Below, one piece after another: positions 33,823 to 45,920 of a stretch of 64,000 nucleotides of DNA. The first letter of the stretch is position 1; each line of letters opens with the position of its first letter. A program made the position numbers and the translations under genes. The notes beneath the pieces were generated by a model. It worked only from the letters and a program-made list of their open reading frames with translations, was not told the origin of the DNA and ran no database searches. The DNA lies in assembly GCF_003265705.1 (NCBI RefSeq), contig NW_020313005.1, positions 15,269,114 through 15,333,113 on the forward strand. Direction: 5' to 3'. The DNA comes from Callorhinus ursinus (Eukaryota > Chordata > Mammalia > Carnivora > Otariidae).

Positions 33823-34848
33823 ATGTTTTCTAGGGATATGTTCATGCCATAGTCCTATTTAAGATACTGTAAAGTTCATTTATTTGAAAAAAAAATTCGG
33901 TAGGGCATAGGGAGTCAGCCCACCATGGACTAGAGTAACTTGATAGTGGCACATTTAATATCAGAGCCACATAGAGAAAAAATGTACTGAAAGTGGATGG
34001 TTATAGGAAGACATGCCCACCAGGATTCCCCAACCAAATTTGGAAGGTTTCTAGAAGGAGGGAAAATTTAAAACCCTGTTAGGGGGAAGAAACACTGCTG
34101 GATAGTGGAAAAGAGCATATGGCCTGCATTAAAGAAGTCATTAGAGGTTGAACTGAAGTCCAGGCCTCGTGGATGTGTGGAGGAGGCAATGAGGAGAACC
34201 AGTTCTTCAAGTTGAACAGTCCAGTCTGAATTTGAGCAGTGGCCACAACTTTCTAGCTTTTGGCCCTCCTCTGAGCCCTCATCATGCCCAAAAGGCCAGA
34301 GAAAGCCTGAGGAGCTGCCTGCCTCCTTCCACCCTCCCTAGGGGAAAAGCCTTCCATCCTCTAAGGTCAGTGCAGAATGTCCTGTTAGAGGTTCGTCCAT
34401 CCTGTGTCTTGCCTCCAGTAGCGAATACCTGCCCAGCTCTTGGGTCGCCTTCTGTATTGTCACCAGGGCTGGTCCGGGAAATGCAAAGACTTCAAATGAC
34501 TGGCCTGGGCAAAATCCTTATGAAGGTGCTCTTTCTGGCAGGGGAAGAGACTTCCCCAGAGACTTCCACTTTCACAGAGGGGAGAGGTGATTCCCTCCAG
34601 ATGTTCCAGTCACGTCTGCTTTGCTTACCCTTCCCCTCCTGCTGGACTCCTGACCCTGGGTCACTCACCAGAACACAATGTCCTTTATCATTTTCCATTC
34701 ACCTGGTGACCTCACCCTCTCCATCACCCACCTCTAAGTGGTGAGGGGTCCAGGCCTCCTAACCTCCAGCTCTGTTCTGTCCGATGGTATCACACACCCG
34801 AATCATTCAGAGGATTGCCCACAAGTTATGGAACACCTTTCCTGACCT
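33823..34848. other. Non-genic stretch; 170-codon frame not supported as a gene
   Basis: The frame at 34232-34744 (+) contains no domain I recognise, is low in conserved-looking residues and has an overlapping antisense frame. I regard it as chance. No repeats identified. Confidence 0.45.
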
Positions 34849-34849
34849 C

Positions 34850-35297
34850 TGTATTTGCTTCCTGTTGCTGCAGGACCGAATCTTCACAAACTTAGTAGTT
34901 TAAAGCCACATAACATTTCTTATCTTATAACAAATATTCAGGAGGCCAGGAGTCCAAAGCAGGTCAGTGGAGCTGTGTTCCCTTCTGGAGGCACTATGGG
35001 AGAATCTGTTTCCTTGCCTTCTCCAGTTTCTAGAGGTGCCCTCAGTTCTTGACTGGTGGCTCCATCCTTCATCTTCGTATCTCTCTGTGACTCTCGGACC
35101 CGCTTCTGTCATCGCATCTCCTCTCTCTGACTCTCCTGCCTCCTCTTACAAGGATCTTTATGCTCACACTGGGCCCACCCAGATAACCTGAAATTTTCTC
35201 CCTATCTCAAGATCCTTAGTTTGGTCAACTGCACACAACCTCAGGGCCCAGGAATTAGAATGTGGGCATCATTGGGGGCCACTGTTACCTACCATTA
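34850..35297 (+). mobile_element. MLT1-type LTR (ERVL-MaLR)
   Basis: It starts 'tgtatttgcttcctgttgctg' and includes 'acttagtagtttaaagccac', 'ccttctggaggcactatggg', 'gtttccttgccttctccag', 'ctgtcatcgcatctcctc', 'actgggcccacccagataac', 'ctcaagatccttag' and a terminal 'ctaccat'. This is the MLT1 LTR order. A solo relic with no internal genes. Confidence 0.8.
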
Positions 35298-35424
35298 TGT
35301 GGCTCTGGAGGCTCAAAGCTAGCCAGTGGCCTCCTATTAAAAAAAAAAAAAAGCTAATGCTCTGACAGTGCCTGCCCAATCAGGTCCCCAGTTACCTCTT
35401 CGGTGTCAACATCTACTACTCTCT

Positions 35425-35872
35425 CTTGCTCACTTGGTTCCAGCCACATGAGCCTCCTCGGGATTCCTTAAGCATGCCAGGTCTGCACTCACCTTGGGGC
35501 CTCTGCATAGAAATCCCTCTCTCACACATGCACATGGTAATACCCTCTTCTTCAAGTCTTTGCCTCAATGTCACCTTCTCAGTGAGGACTTCCCTCACCA
35601 CTCTTTTTAACATTGGCACTCCCTCCCTCCTCACTGCCGCCGGAGTTTGTTACCCCACTGTTTATTGTTCTTCTTCACCCTTATCATTTCACGATGCTAT
35701 AGATTTCCCTTTCTCACTTGTTTACAGTCATCTTCCCTCATTAATGAGCTCAGTGAAGGAGGTTTTGTCTGTCTTGGTCTAACCATAACCCCAGAGCACC
35801 CAATTGTCCCCAAAACTCAATGAACACTCAATAAACATCCGTGGAATCTCATTATTCATTCAAAATAATCTC
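35425..35872 (+). repeat. L2 LINE 3' relic (long)
   Basis: A well-preserved L2 3' region: 'caagtctttgcctcaatgtc', 'accttctcagtgaggacttcc', 'atgagctcagtgaagga', 'ccagagcaccca' and 'caatgaacactcaataaaca'. Confidence 0.75.
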
Positions 35873-37680
35873 TTAAGCACGTACTGTCAGGGCCACTGGA
35901 TCACACAACTCCAGGAGGCATCGTCCACATCATAATCCACGGACCAGCCCATCTGGTGGGAGAGGACCCTGGGCTTTGTGCTCCAGGCAGGAAACAGAGA
36001 TGAAGGAAGGTCTCTGCCCTCACAAAATAGGACATCTAGTGGGGGAGATTGATACATAACCAAATACTAACAACATAGTGAGGCAGGCACTAATTCAGGC
36101 AAGTATAAAATATCATGAGGTTATTCCTCACCTCATCATCTCGTATATGTGATAACATCACAAGATACCATGCATGTCCTCAGCCTTGACAGCCACCTGC
36201 AATAAATAGCTGGCCTCTTTCACAGGGCCCAGAAAGAAGGTGTGTGATGACTCAGAAGGTTTTTCCAGCAGGAGTACCATAAAGCAACCCAATATTGCTG
36301 CCTTCTGTCACAGAACTGGGTCAGCCAATCAGAGGTCATCGGTCACATGGCCACCCAACAGCAAGAAGCTGGATCCCCACACCTCTTGCCCCAGCTCATC
36401 AGGAGCCATGGAAGACAGCCAGAGCCTGGGACTGGTAGTGGCTGCCACCCCCTGCGCTTGTGTAATTGAGTAGACCCAAATGGATGAGAGGAACATTTGT
36501 CACCTTTTAGGAGGGCATCTCCCCTCTTGGCTTCAAAACCTACATTCCTCTTTCTTACCTCCTCTTGGAGATGCGATACACAGCTAAAATGAAAGCAATT
36601 AATTGAGGCCTTTTCCTAATACTAAAGCTTTTTTGTAGTACCAACTTAATTATTTAATGGCATAGAAAGCAAGCTGGTTGCATGGACCAAGGGTGCAGTG
36701 CACAGCAGAACTGGCCACCTCTCAATGACCCCTCAGAGGTAAGGATGCTCCAGATTGGTCTGCCATTGCCTTTGGAAGCCCTGAGGCTAAGTCCAAACCT
36801 GGAGATACATGTGCTTCTGCAGTGTCTTGCCCCTGTACAGCCAAGGAAGGCTGTCATCCAAATCAACCGTTCACATTTCCCCCACTACATGGACTACTCA
36901 GGGAGCCTTCTTCTTCCCTATCTCAGGAGGGTGAGGGGCAGAAGAGCCTGCTGGACTCTGCTCATTCTGATCCTACCATAAATAGATTGCTTTGGGGGGC
37001 ACCAGTGAGAGAAAAAGGCAGAGCCAATATCAAGCTTGTGGTCAATGCCCCACATGGACCAGTGCATTCTTAGTCCCATAGTCCCCACCGGCCACCAGGC
37101 AGCAAGCACAAGGCTTCGGGAGTGAATTAGCCCTAGTTAGACAATTCCTGGAGTACTTAGGATCATGCACACTTAGGTCGAGGCAGAATGTAAATAGAAC
37201 CTGTGTACTGAAGAGTAAGTACATAGACAAAGTTGTTGGGAAAACAAGTCCCACGAACATGGATACATAAACAACTCTGGGAGCCACCTAAGGAGTGCCA
37301 AGTAGACAGTTGGAAGAGTAAGTCCTTGGGGCCCAGAGGAGGCAGAGGCCACGGTGAGCTGAAGCAGTCAGAGAAAGGCTTCCTGAGGGGAATGGAGATG
37401 AGGTTGGTTTCGCTGGATAATCAGGACTTGTCAAGGCACTCCAGTGGGTAGAAGGAGAGGCATGCCGTGTGCACAGGCAAGGCACAGATGTGGTATGTCA
37501 GGAGGATAACCTACAGACCCCCTGCCTAGGACAGCAGACTTGTGCCAGCAAAGCGCAGGAGGCAAGTTTACAAGGCAAACCAGAGGTTCAGCTGGTTAGC
37601 ATTCTAACCCAAACCATCTACTCCAACGTCAGTATGCCCACAACACCACCATACCACTAACCACTCATCAGTCTGGAACA
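35873..37680. other. Non-genic stretch, nothing recognised
   Basis: Overlapping short frames only. An AT-rich block at 36590-36660 looks unique. No RNA gene seen. Confidence 0.5.
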
Positions 37681-37684
37681 TTCA

Positions 37685-37888
37685 CTGTACCCAAGCACTA
37701 GCTAAGCACTTTTCAGGTCCTAAGGCACTTATTCAAACCAGCTCCATGTACTAGATACCATTTTATACCCATTTACAAACAAGAAAACTGAGGTCCAGAG
37801 AGGGTAAGTGACTGGGCCGAAGTCACACAGCCAGTAAGTGTGGGAGCTAGATTTTGAACTCGGGAAGTCTGGCTCCAGAACCCACCAT
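37685..37888 (-). repeat. MIR SINE relic (well preserved)
   Basis: 'tacccatttacaaacaagaaaactgaggtc', 'agagagggtaagtgactggg', 'gaagtcacacagccagtaagtg' and 'ttgaactcgggaagtctggctcc' form the complement of nearly the whole MIR. Confidence 0.88.
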
Positions 37889-40540
37889 GTTGTTTTTATT
37901 CCCGGTGCCTTTATTTCTTCAGAAGTAGTGTCTTTTTGATTATTACTGTCTGTGGTAGCAGTATCAACTTTAACAGAAAACAATCACCCACTGCCCAACC
38001 CCACAAGTCAAGACAATGGGTCCTGTTTCCCATTTTCTTCTATTCCCTACCACTGAGTGACATATTTGCTCCCATACTGGCTGATTATAGCTGCGGCTGA
38101 AGCCTTTCCCCTCTGCCCACTCTAGCACCTCCCTAGGACCTCCAGGCCTCCCCCCCTCGAGCAACTGAAAGATTAATACCTGACACATTTTTAACTGCTG
38201 TGATATATTGCCTCTTGCAGACAAGTGCTGATGGTGTCCAGAGGGAGTGATTACTTACCCCTCTTGAGTAAAATAAGCAGGCTCCAGATTGGTCTGGTGG
38301 TCTTCAGGTGGTACCCAGGAGGAAATGGGCCTAGATGTAAGTCAGAGCCAGCAGCGGCCGTGTGAGATCAGACCCGGGAGAGAACGTCTTCCGCCATGCC
38401 AGCCCGGTGCCCTGCATCTCCAGGTACCTGCTCTCTCCCACCATAGGAGAGACTATCATGGACACAGCAAATGTGGGACCTTCAGGGCTGGTGACAGTTT
38501 TGATGGGCTGCACTGAAAAAAAATCTGTAAAGATGGTTAAGATTTAACATGACTGACTGCCTAAATGCTTCTTTTTATGTGTCTATAAAAGTGATATCAT
38601 CAAAGCAGAGCCTTGGGACGATTAATCTGCCTGCAGTCTGCAGGGAGCCCAGGCAGAGATTATTGCCCGGGGCCCGGAGGTGTGGCCAGAGGGCCTGAGT
38701 CAGGACTGTGGATCTGGCAGGAAGGAGGTGGGCAGAAAGCAAGAAGGAAAAGTCAACAGGTCACAGAGACTGGATGGACATGGGTGAGGGGCAGTGGGGT
38801 TCACTGATGACTCTGGGGCTTGAGAAGCGATCAGGGGAAGGGAGATGCCAGAAACCAATGGAAGATAAAGGGTTTTATTTTGAATGTGATGAGTTGCAGG
38901 TACAGGCCAGCCTGGAACTTGGGAGAGAAGGAAGAGTCTGTGTCTGCCTTCAGTTTGAGGGGAGAGTTCACACCTCACTGACACCTCGTGGGCATACGCT
39001 GCACCTCAGGCTTTGTACTAAGGAAAGGAGTCTGAAATTGCAGGGAAGGGGATGAATCCTCTGTGGGAATATGCGTGGAAAAAAAGAAAGGCAGTGAGGA
39101 GAGGTCCTCCAGGGCCCCCACCCCAGCAGACAGGAAGAAAAAGGGAGCCAAAGGGAGGTCTGTCAGGGGAGTAACAAGCAAACCAAGAATCGCTGTGTGC
39201 TGCGAGTTCCAGCTGACACAGGCTCCCCGCAAAGGACAAAACCAGCCCAGTCCACCACCGCTGGGGGACGGTCCACCCATCAGCTCTGCAGAGGTGATCC
39301 CTCCAGGTGATGCACTACCACAGAAATGATCCTTTTAATGATGGGGTCATTCTCTGCCCAGGAGTGAGAAGATCAGCAGTGACAAGAGCAGGGCTGGTAC
39401 CTGCCCTCTCTCTGGGCAACTTTATCACCTGTGCTCAGACCCTAGGTCTTTTTCCCTTTTATGGATTGTGATGGGGCCTGCCTACAGGGTCTCTTTCTTT
39501 CTCTCCGTCTCTTTCTCATTCTTTCTTTAAATTCATCTTCAGGGCAGATGAATCCACCATCACTGCTGCTACTTCCCACTTAGAAAGAGAAACCAGAGTA
39601 ATCCCTGTGGCAAACCACGAAAGCTGGGAGGGTTGCTGGCAGGCATGGGAGGGCCACTCTGCCCGAAACCAGCCAGAGGCGAAGCCGGTAGGTGATCACT
39701 CGTTTCTGGATTGTGAGGGCTAAATATTTCCTCACTGGGCCTGACAAGCTGGATCTTGAGGTTCACCCAGGTTTATGAGGACAGAAAGGCCATCACTGTT
39801 AGGACCCACCCACAAAACTGTGCATCTTTCAGTTAGTTCTCAGGTCATGAATATGAGCTGTCTCATCTGATGATTGGAGTGTAGAGGCCGGAAGCATATA
39901 CAGTCTCATCAGAAGTTTTTCCTAAAGCTTCCAATATGCCCCTTCCACCCACAATTCCCAAAATAGGAGGCTCCAGCAGAGAGCAGACCTCCAAAGTCAC
40001 TGACCATTGTAAAGCAGCTTTGGTGCTCACTAATGCAGCTTTGGTGCTTCAGCAAAGAGCCACAAAAGCCTCAGGGAAAATGCAGAGATTAGATGGAGGC
40101 TTTCTTACCTCTGGGTGATTTAAGAAGCTACTGTTACCCAGAGCACTGGCTCTCATAGAGTCAAAACTTTAAATTCCTGGGACTGCAGAGTCTGGACCTC
40201 CCAATCCAAAGGCATCTGGGAAGTCCCCTGACCCTGGCTGGGGTGTGACTATGGAGACACTGTTCCTTATCGGGCCTCACAGCCCAGAACCCATCTAGCC
40301 CCAGTCACCAAAGGTGCGGTTCTGTGTTCTGTGTCCTCCCCAAATCACAGAGATAGTTCCAAATGTAGGAGATAGAAAAGCCACTCCAAATGCCACACTG
40401 GCTTCCCCAGAACCAGTGGGGCACAGGGGTGAGGGCACCCAGCAGTGACCTCAGTGCTCTAGGAGGACACTCTGCACCCCTCTGGGAAGAATGACCACAA
40501 GGGACAGAGATTGCAAGGGGCTTCACCCAAATTACCTGAC
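37889..40540. other. Non-genic stretch, nothing recognised
   Basis: About 2.6 kb without recognised repeats. Frames up to 115 codons on both strands lack support. A CT-rich run lies at 39486-39530. Confidence 0.5.
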
Positions 40541-40544
40541 TAGA

Positions 40545-40668
40545 CTCTCAAACTACTCTCATTTCATGGGCAAGGAAACAGAAGCTCAAGGAGGTTTGAA
40601 TGAGTGGCCCAGGAAATAAGGGGCAAGCCCATGCTCTCACTCAGATCTGTGTGACTCTGAAAGCCCGT
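40545..40668 (-). repeat. MIR SINE relic
   Basis: 'ctctcatttcatgggcaaggaaacagaagctcaag', in pieces, and 'gagtggcccaggaaataagg' match reversed MIR. Diverged. Confidence 0.55.
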
Positions 40669-42156
40669 GGGGAGGGGATGGGCCCAGGAATAAAGAGAGG
40701 CGTGCCCCAGCCCAACGGATCCAGTAGAGTCAGCACCACCTCAGAAGTATGACACAACCTGCAGACTCCTGTTCACCCTGGGGTGGGCTTTCTAGCCAGG
40801 TGCCTAGAAGGGGTGGGGGAGCGTCACCCCCCTTTCCATAAACCTGGCTCGGGAGTCAGTCTGGCATAACCAAAAAGGAACGGGGATCTGTGTTCTGTCT
40901 GCACTTCCCAGAACTTTACCTGACCCCAGATGGACGTTATGCCATCCATTTCTTCCTCCACAAGGGTAGATTTGAAAGAAGGAGGAAATGCGTGGGTTGA
41001 GAAACCAAATTTCCATTCCCACCACACCTGGCTTTGCCTCCTTAAGGAGTCTGCAGCATTGCCCTCTGTCGCTCTTCTGTGTGTTCCCGTCAGGGCTGAA
41101 GGCTGCTGCCAGCTCTCTCCTCACCCCTAACCCCTACCTCCTTCTCTGAGTGGCCCTGGATCTACCCCCGGGTCCTTCTACAACTCAGTCAGTCACCCGA
41201 CAAAGATTTCTGCCAGAACAACATGACCCAAACCCATGGCATCAGGGCTCTTCCTAGAGCCAGGGCTGGCTGGGGTCTCAACAGTGGCCTGGGGGGCTGG
41301 GACCTGTGCCTGTGACCTGGCCCCTCACATCGAGGATGGAGGGGAAAGCCTGGGAGACTCTCTCCCTGCAGGATCTGCCCTCTCACAGAGGCGGAGCTCT
41401 CCAATGGCTATGATGCCTCAGCAACTTCAAAAAATAATTATCTCTGTGCCACGCTTCTCTCTCAGAGCTGCTGGGACCAAAAGAACATCTCTACCTCAGG
41501 GGGGGGAAAAAAACAAGGGACAGAAACTCTCAGGATAAATACAGCCAGCCGGATAGCATGACTCTGCTGAGCTAGAGTTTTGGGGGTTTTGTTTTATTTT
41601 TCTTTTCTCTTTGCGGAGATGCTTCATAAAACTGCTGTGGGGCACAAACACCTCCTCTCACTAAGATGCTCCGCAGGAGAAGGGAGGGAAGAACTGATGG
41701 CTCTGAAAAGTGTCTGAATAAGCCAATTAGGTTGATAGCAGGCCCAGAGCTCAGACCCCTGTCTTAACGGGCAAGTCAGAGTAGTAAGTGGGGATTTCCG
41801 GCCAGTTAACCAGTTCTATGCCTCCTAGGATTGTTCAGGCATTTTGACCCCAATCCTAGTTCTGTCCAGCCACCCGAGGCCCTCACAGGGCATGACGGAC
41901 CTGCGTGGAAGTCATATTTCCCGTGGGGGAGCTTTGTAAGAGCACCTCGCCTGGGGACAGCAGTTGGACCCTCGTCAGAGGACCCTCCCCCAGATGCAGA
42001 CAAGGGTTGGATTTCAGTCTGGCTGTCCTCTTTGAGGACTGCAAGTGTCTTCCTCTATGATCAGGAGCAGCTTCAGAAGGAAGTCCTCCTTCATGAGAGG
42101 GAAAGGGATCAAACACCTACCTCATTCTGACAGACTTCCGTCAGGGATGGTAGTAT
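40669..42156. other. Non-genic stretch, nothing recognised
   Basis: No recognised repeat or exon; several short chance frames. Confidence 0.5.
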
Positions 42157-42164
42157 TGACGTCA
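42157..42164. promoter_or_regulatory. Perfect palindromic CRE-type motif
   Basis: TGACGTCA, the full CREB/ATF consensus, sits 16 bp before an AT repeat. A single 8-bp match; function unknown. Confidence 0.3.
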
Positions 42165-42180
42165 ACACTAAAGTTATTGA

Positions 42181-42231
42181 GATATATAGATATATATATA
42201 TAGATATAGATATATATATATATATATATAT
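42181..42231. repeat. (TA)n/(GATA) microsatellite
   Basis: 51 bp of TA with scattered G, ending 'tatatatatcgcaa'. Confidence 0.97.
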
Positions 42232-43560
42232 CGCAATTAATAAACATTTCGTATTCATTAAGCACCTGTTATGTGCATAGGACTTCCTGCGCAATAGAAA
42301 CAAAAGCAGACCACGGCCAACCCATAACCTTTAACACACTGAAAACAGTCCTCAAAAAGCACTCACTCGTTTCCATTCATTCACGCACTGACTCAGCATT
42401 TAATTTCATCACCTGTGAGGCCCCAGCACTCAGGGGGGCACCTCCGGAAATGCTAGGATAAGTCAGACACACTTTCTAGCCTTATGAGGAATGCATTCTG
42501 TTGGATAAAAATGAATTCTGATTCACAAAGAAACAGAGAGGAAGCCCAGGGTGGTGGTGACTTTTGAGCTGGGCCTGGGAGCCGTTCAGTAGGAGTTCTG
42601 CAGCTGGGAAAGAGAATGATCACCTTCTAAGTAAAGAGAACAGCATTACACATTGGAGAGGGGAGTGGCAAGCACAATAACAAATAACGGGCAATAAGGG
42701 GCAGAATGTGATAAATGTCAAATGAGTGTCTCTGACAGTAAATGCCAGACAAGTTAGAGAAAAATGCCCATTTGAATCGGGGTGGTCAGGAAAGACTATA
42801 CAGAGAGCGAAGTTTTTAACAGGATCTTACAAAACAAGCAGGCCTTGCCTGGACAGCTAGAGAAAGGGGAGCTCATTCCTCATAGAGGATAAGGTCGACA
42901 AGGAGCAGATAGCAGGACATCTGGAACCCATGACCACCGAATCGGGAGCTTGTTAATGGACGTGGCAGGGGTGAAATGTGAAATCCAAGGGAGTGGCTTG
43001 AGGAGAGGAGCGTTTTGCCCATTCAGAAGCAGAAGATCCTAGAGATACGGTGCTGTGATGTCTGGCAAACTGGGATAGGCGCACAGGAGGCAGGCCAACC
43101 ACAGTCTCCAAGGCCTGCTCAGCCCACCCTTGGGGGTGTGCCCCTTGCCACTCAGAGGACAAGCGCCCTTCCCTCCAACGTCACTCACACCGTGTGGAGC
43201 ATTTGCTGCTCGTTATACAGAAAGAGGTTTTTCTATCAAAAGCAAAATGGAAACATCAAGTTCTCCTGAACACAATTTATCTTGAAAATACAATTTTCCA
43301 CTTTCTCTCTGTGGGTGGTAAGAGCTCCCTTCTTCCCTTATTGCTCTGGGCACTTTCTTCACAAGACACACCATTTCTCTTGAAGCCCTGGGAGCCCAGA
43401 CGACCCCTCTTGTCCTTGGTGCAATGGCAGCCAGCCACCGCCAGTGGCCAAGCCTGAGGACTCACCAGCACTTACTGGGGGGAACCTGGGAGGAGTAGGC
43501 AGCGTTTAAAACTCTGCAGCCTGACTTCCAAAGAGAGGAATAATGCAGGATATGAAGGTC
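42232..43560. other. Mostly old dispersed-repeat-like DNA, unassigned
   Basis: Phrases such as 'attcattaagcacctgttatgtgc' and 'gaatgcattctgttgg' are typical of ancient mammalian repeats that I cannot assign. No coding exon recognised. Confidence 0.4.
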
Positions 43561-43564
43561 AAAT

Positions 43565-43721
43565 ATAATCCCACCAGCCACGGCTAACAGTTTGGTAAAT
43601 TTCCTCCTAGTATGTTTTTACAGATTTTATACCGCCGATGTCACGTTATATGTACAGTTGTGTATCCATTTTCTTACGCACTTCCCAACGTCTCTTTGTA
43701 ACACAATTGTCTGCAAATCTC
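43565..43721 (-). mobile_element. Old LINE-1 (L1M/HAL1-type) fragment, antisense
   Basis: 'gtaaatttcctcctagtatg', then 'cagattttatac' and 'cagttgtgtatccattttc', have the texture of an antisense old L1. It may be one piece of a larger relic continuing at 43966 and 44385. Confidence 0.4.
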
Positions 43722-43965
43722 TTGCCTGGCTCATTCTTGGAATCCCAGCTCAGATGGTCTTTCTTCCAGGAAGACCTCTCCGACCACTCTCACCTCAGGT
43801 AATGGTCTCTCTTGTGGGCTATTTCAGTCCTGACTTCTTACGAGAATTGCCTTGGTATGTGAGGGCCATGACGGCAAGACATGTGTCTGTCTTGATAATT
43901 TATGCCTCGTATAGTTCTTAATACATATTAGGTATTTAATAAATGTTTGTTGGATGGGTGGATGT
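43722..43965 (+). repeat. L2 LINE 3' end
   Basis: 'cagctcagatggtctttcttcc', 'aggaagacctctccgacca', 'gagggccatgacggcaagac', 'ttaatacatattaggtattt' and 'aataaatgtttgttggatgg' form a clear L2 terminus. Confidence 0.8.
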
Positions 43966-44054
43966 CATTCTTTATATTTAATGGTAACATAATAATTTGT
44001 CACAAGGACATACTATAATTATACCATAATTGTTAAACAATTCCGTTTTTCTTT

Positions 44055-44205
44055 TTTTTTCTTACAGTTTTATTGAGATATAATTGACCTATAAATTGTA
44101 CCAGTTTTAGGTGTATCACCTAGTGATCTGGTGCATGGGTATATTGTGAACTTATCGCCAAGGTAAGTTTGCACAACATCCGTCTCGTCACGTGTTACGG
44201 TGTTT
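44055..44205 (-). mobile_element. LINE-1 3' end fragment, antisense
   Basis: 'cagttttattgagatataat' then 'tgacctataaattgtaccag', 'ttttaggtgtatcacctagt' and 'attgtgaacttatcgccaag' are the complement of a mid-age mammalian L1 3' end. A short T-run at 44047-44060 represents its tail. Confidence 0.75.
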
Positions 44206-44244
44206 TTTCTTGTGACGGTGAACACTCTAAATCGCCTCATTTGC

Positions 44245-44384
44245 TTCTTGCCTCCCCCACTAAATGGTAAGTTCACAAAGTACAGGAGCCATGTCCTTTC
44301 TATTCGCCAACATGTCCCCAACATCAACTGTAGTACTTAGAACCTTACCGATCTTGAAATTTATTGAATAAATGATTTAAAGAA
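44245..44384 (+). repeat. L2-like fragment
   Basis: 'actaaatggtaagttcacaa', 'aggagccatgtcctttctat' and 'gaaatttattgaataaatga' suggest a second short L2 3' piece. Confidence 0.5.
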
Positions 44385-45440
44385 GAAATGAACGTTTGGG
44401 TTGCTATTGTACTAAACAACACTGGGATGAACATCCTTGTGGGTGAATCTCAAACACAAAGGAGGAGTATTTACGCAGATTGTTTGGACATATATAAAGG
44501 CTTTTAATACGTGTGTCCACACTATCTCAGGTAAAGGCAGATTATTTCGGCAGCCGGCGTAAGAGAATGATGCTAGTATGTCCTCGACTCGTTGCAGCAC
44601 ATCCAAAGTCTACCTTTTAAATCTCTGTAAATACAGTTGGTGAAAACAGTATCTCATTTATGTCAGTGTGCATTTATTTGACTCCTAGGAAGAGTTAACA
44701 TTTTTAAAATGTTTCTTAGGCATTGTTATTTTGACCCTTCCATGTATGATTTTTGCCCATCTTCTTACAAGGGTCTTAGTATTTTTCTTACTAATATAGG
44801 CATGAGCTCTTCAGATCATTTATTCTTTGTTTTTGATAGCTTTAACTTTTTCCATTACATTTGCCTTTTCATTGCCAAATACTTTTGATGCATAGAGTTT
44901 TTAAAATGTAATCAAATCCACTGTTATTTATTTCATCACTTTTATGCCTAGAATTCCCTTTTTCATTTAGAGGCAAGCACAGACTTAAAGTTTCTTCTAA
45001 TTTCAATATGGCTTGATTTTCTCCTCTTAACATAGATCTCTTGTGATATACAGTATAAAGTGAAATTCTTAGCTGCTTACTTTTCCCAAAGAACAAGCCA
45101 TTTTTTTCAACAGTGTTCAATCACTCACCTCTTCTCATACTGAGATGCCATACCTCCTATATTCTATTCAGGGCCCTTACCTGGGTTATCCTGTGCTCTA
45201 AATCTCTCTCCTCTTCCTTAACTACTACACAGTCTTAGTTAGTGATGATTTATAATATGTGCTAATATATGGTAAAACAAACCCCCTCATTCAACTTCTC
45301 TGTCATAATTCTTAGCTATTTTCACCTGCATATTTTTTCAAATGAACTTATTATTTTGTCAAGTCTTCCTCGCCCCATGAAAAAACTCGGAGTTTGAGGA
45401 AAAATGAAACCTATGAGTTAATAAGGGAAGAATTGATATA
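44385..45440 (-). mobile_element. Old LINE-1 (L1M/HAL1-type) relic, antisense
   Basis: Antisense L1 phrases occur throughout: 'ttgctattgtactaaacaac' then 'actgggatgaacatcc', 'gacccttccatgtatgattt', 'cattgccaaatacttttgatgc' and 'aaatccactgttatttatttc'. AT-rich with no surviving frame. Confidence 0.6.
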
Positions 45441-45596
45441 TTTATGATGTCCAGGCTTCCCACTTGCCTTTCTTATTTGTTTGGGTGGGGCATGAGGGCA
45501 GGCCATGGCGTGTGCCACAACTCTAGGAAGCACCCAGGCCTCCTGGCAGAGGGCACGGGGCAGAGCTATGCCCATCCTGGTGTGGAGGGCTCTCTG

Positions 45597-45635
45597 AAAG
45601 AGCTATCGGTATGAGATCCATAACGACAGCTCTTT
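45597..45635. repeat. Short inverted repeat
   Basis: aaagagctatcg (45597-45608) and cgacagctcttt (45624-45635) pair over 12 bp with one mismatch, 15-nt loop. Confidence 0.8.
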
Positions 45636-45799
45636 TAGGCAGGATCGATAGCTAATTTAGAGCCCAAATGAACATTTTGATCTGAAATAATTTGGTAATT
45701 TGGGCCAAAGTAAGATAAGAAATAGGATGCAGAAAGTAGCAATATCATGGCATAATTACAAAAAGAAATTTTTTAAAAAGCACTCGTAAACATGAATCC

Positions 45800-45920
45800 C
45801 ATTCTTAGCTCTGCTGCTTACCAGCTGCATAACCAGGACATCAGTTCCCCTCTCTGGGCTTGGTTTTTGCATCTGTGAAGTGAATAGGTTGGATTAGATA
45901 GTGTTGAAATTCTTTTTCTT
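45800..45920 (+). repeat. MIR SINE relic
   Basis: 'cattcttagctctgctgcttaccagctgcataaccaggac', in pieces, and 'cctctctgggcttggttttt', then 'gcatctgtgaagtgaa', are MIR on the plus strand. Confidence 0.7.

Noticed and set aside
34232..34744. 170-codon plus-strand frame
   Set aside because: No recognisable domain, overlapping antisense frame, no promoter or splice context.
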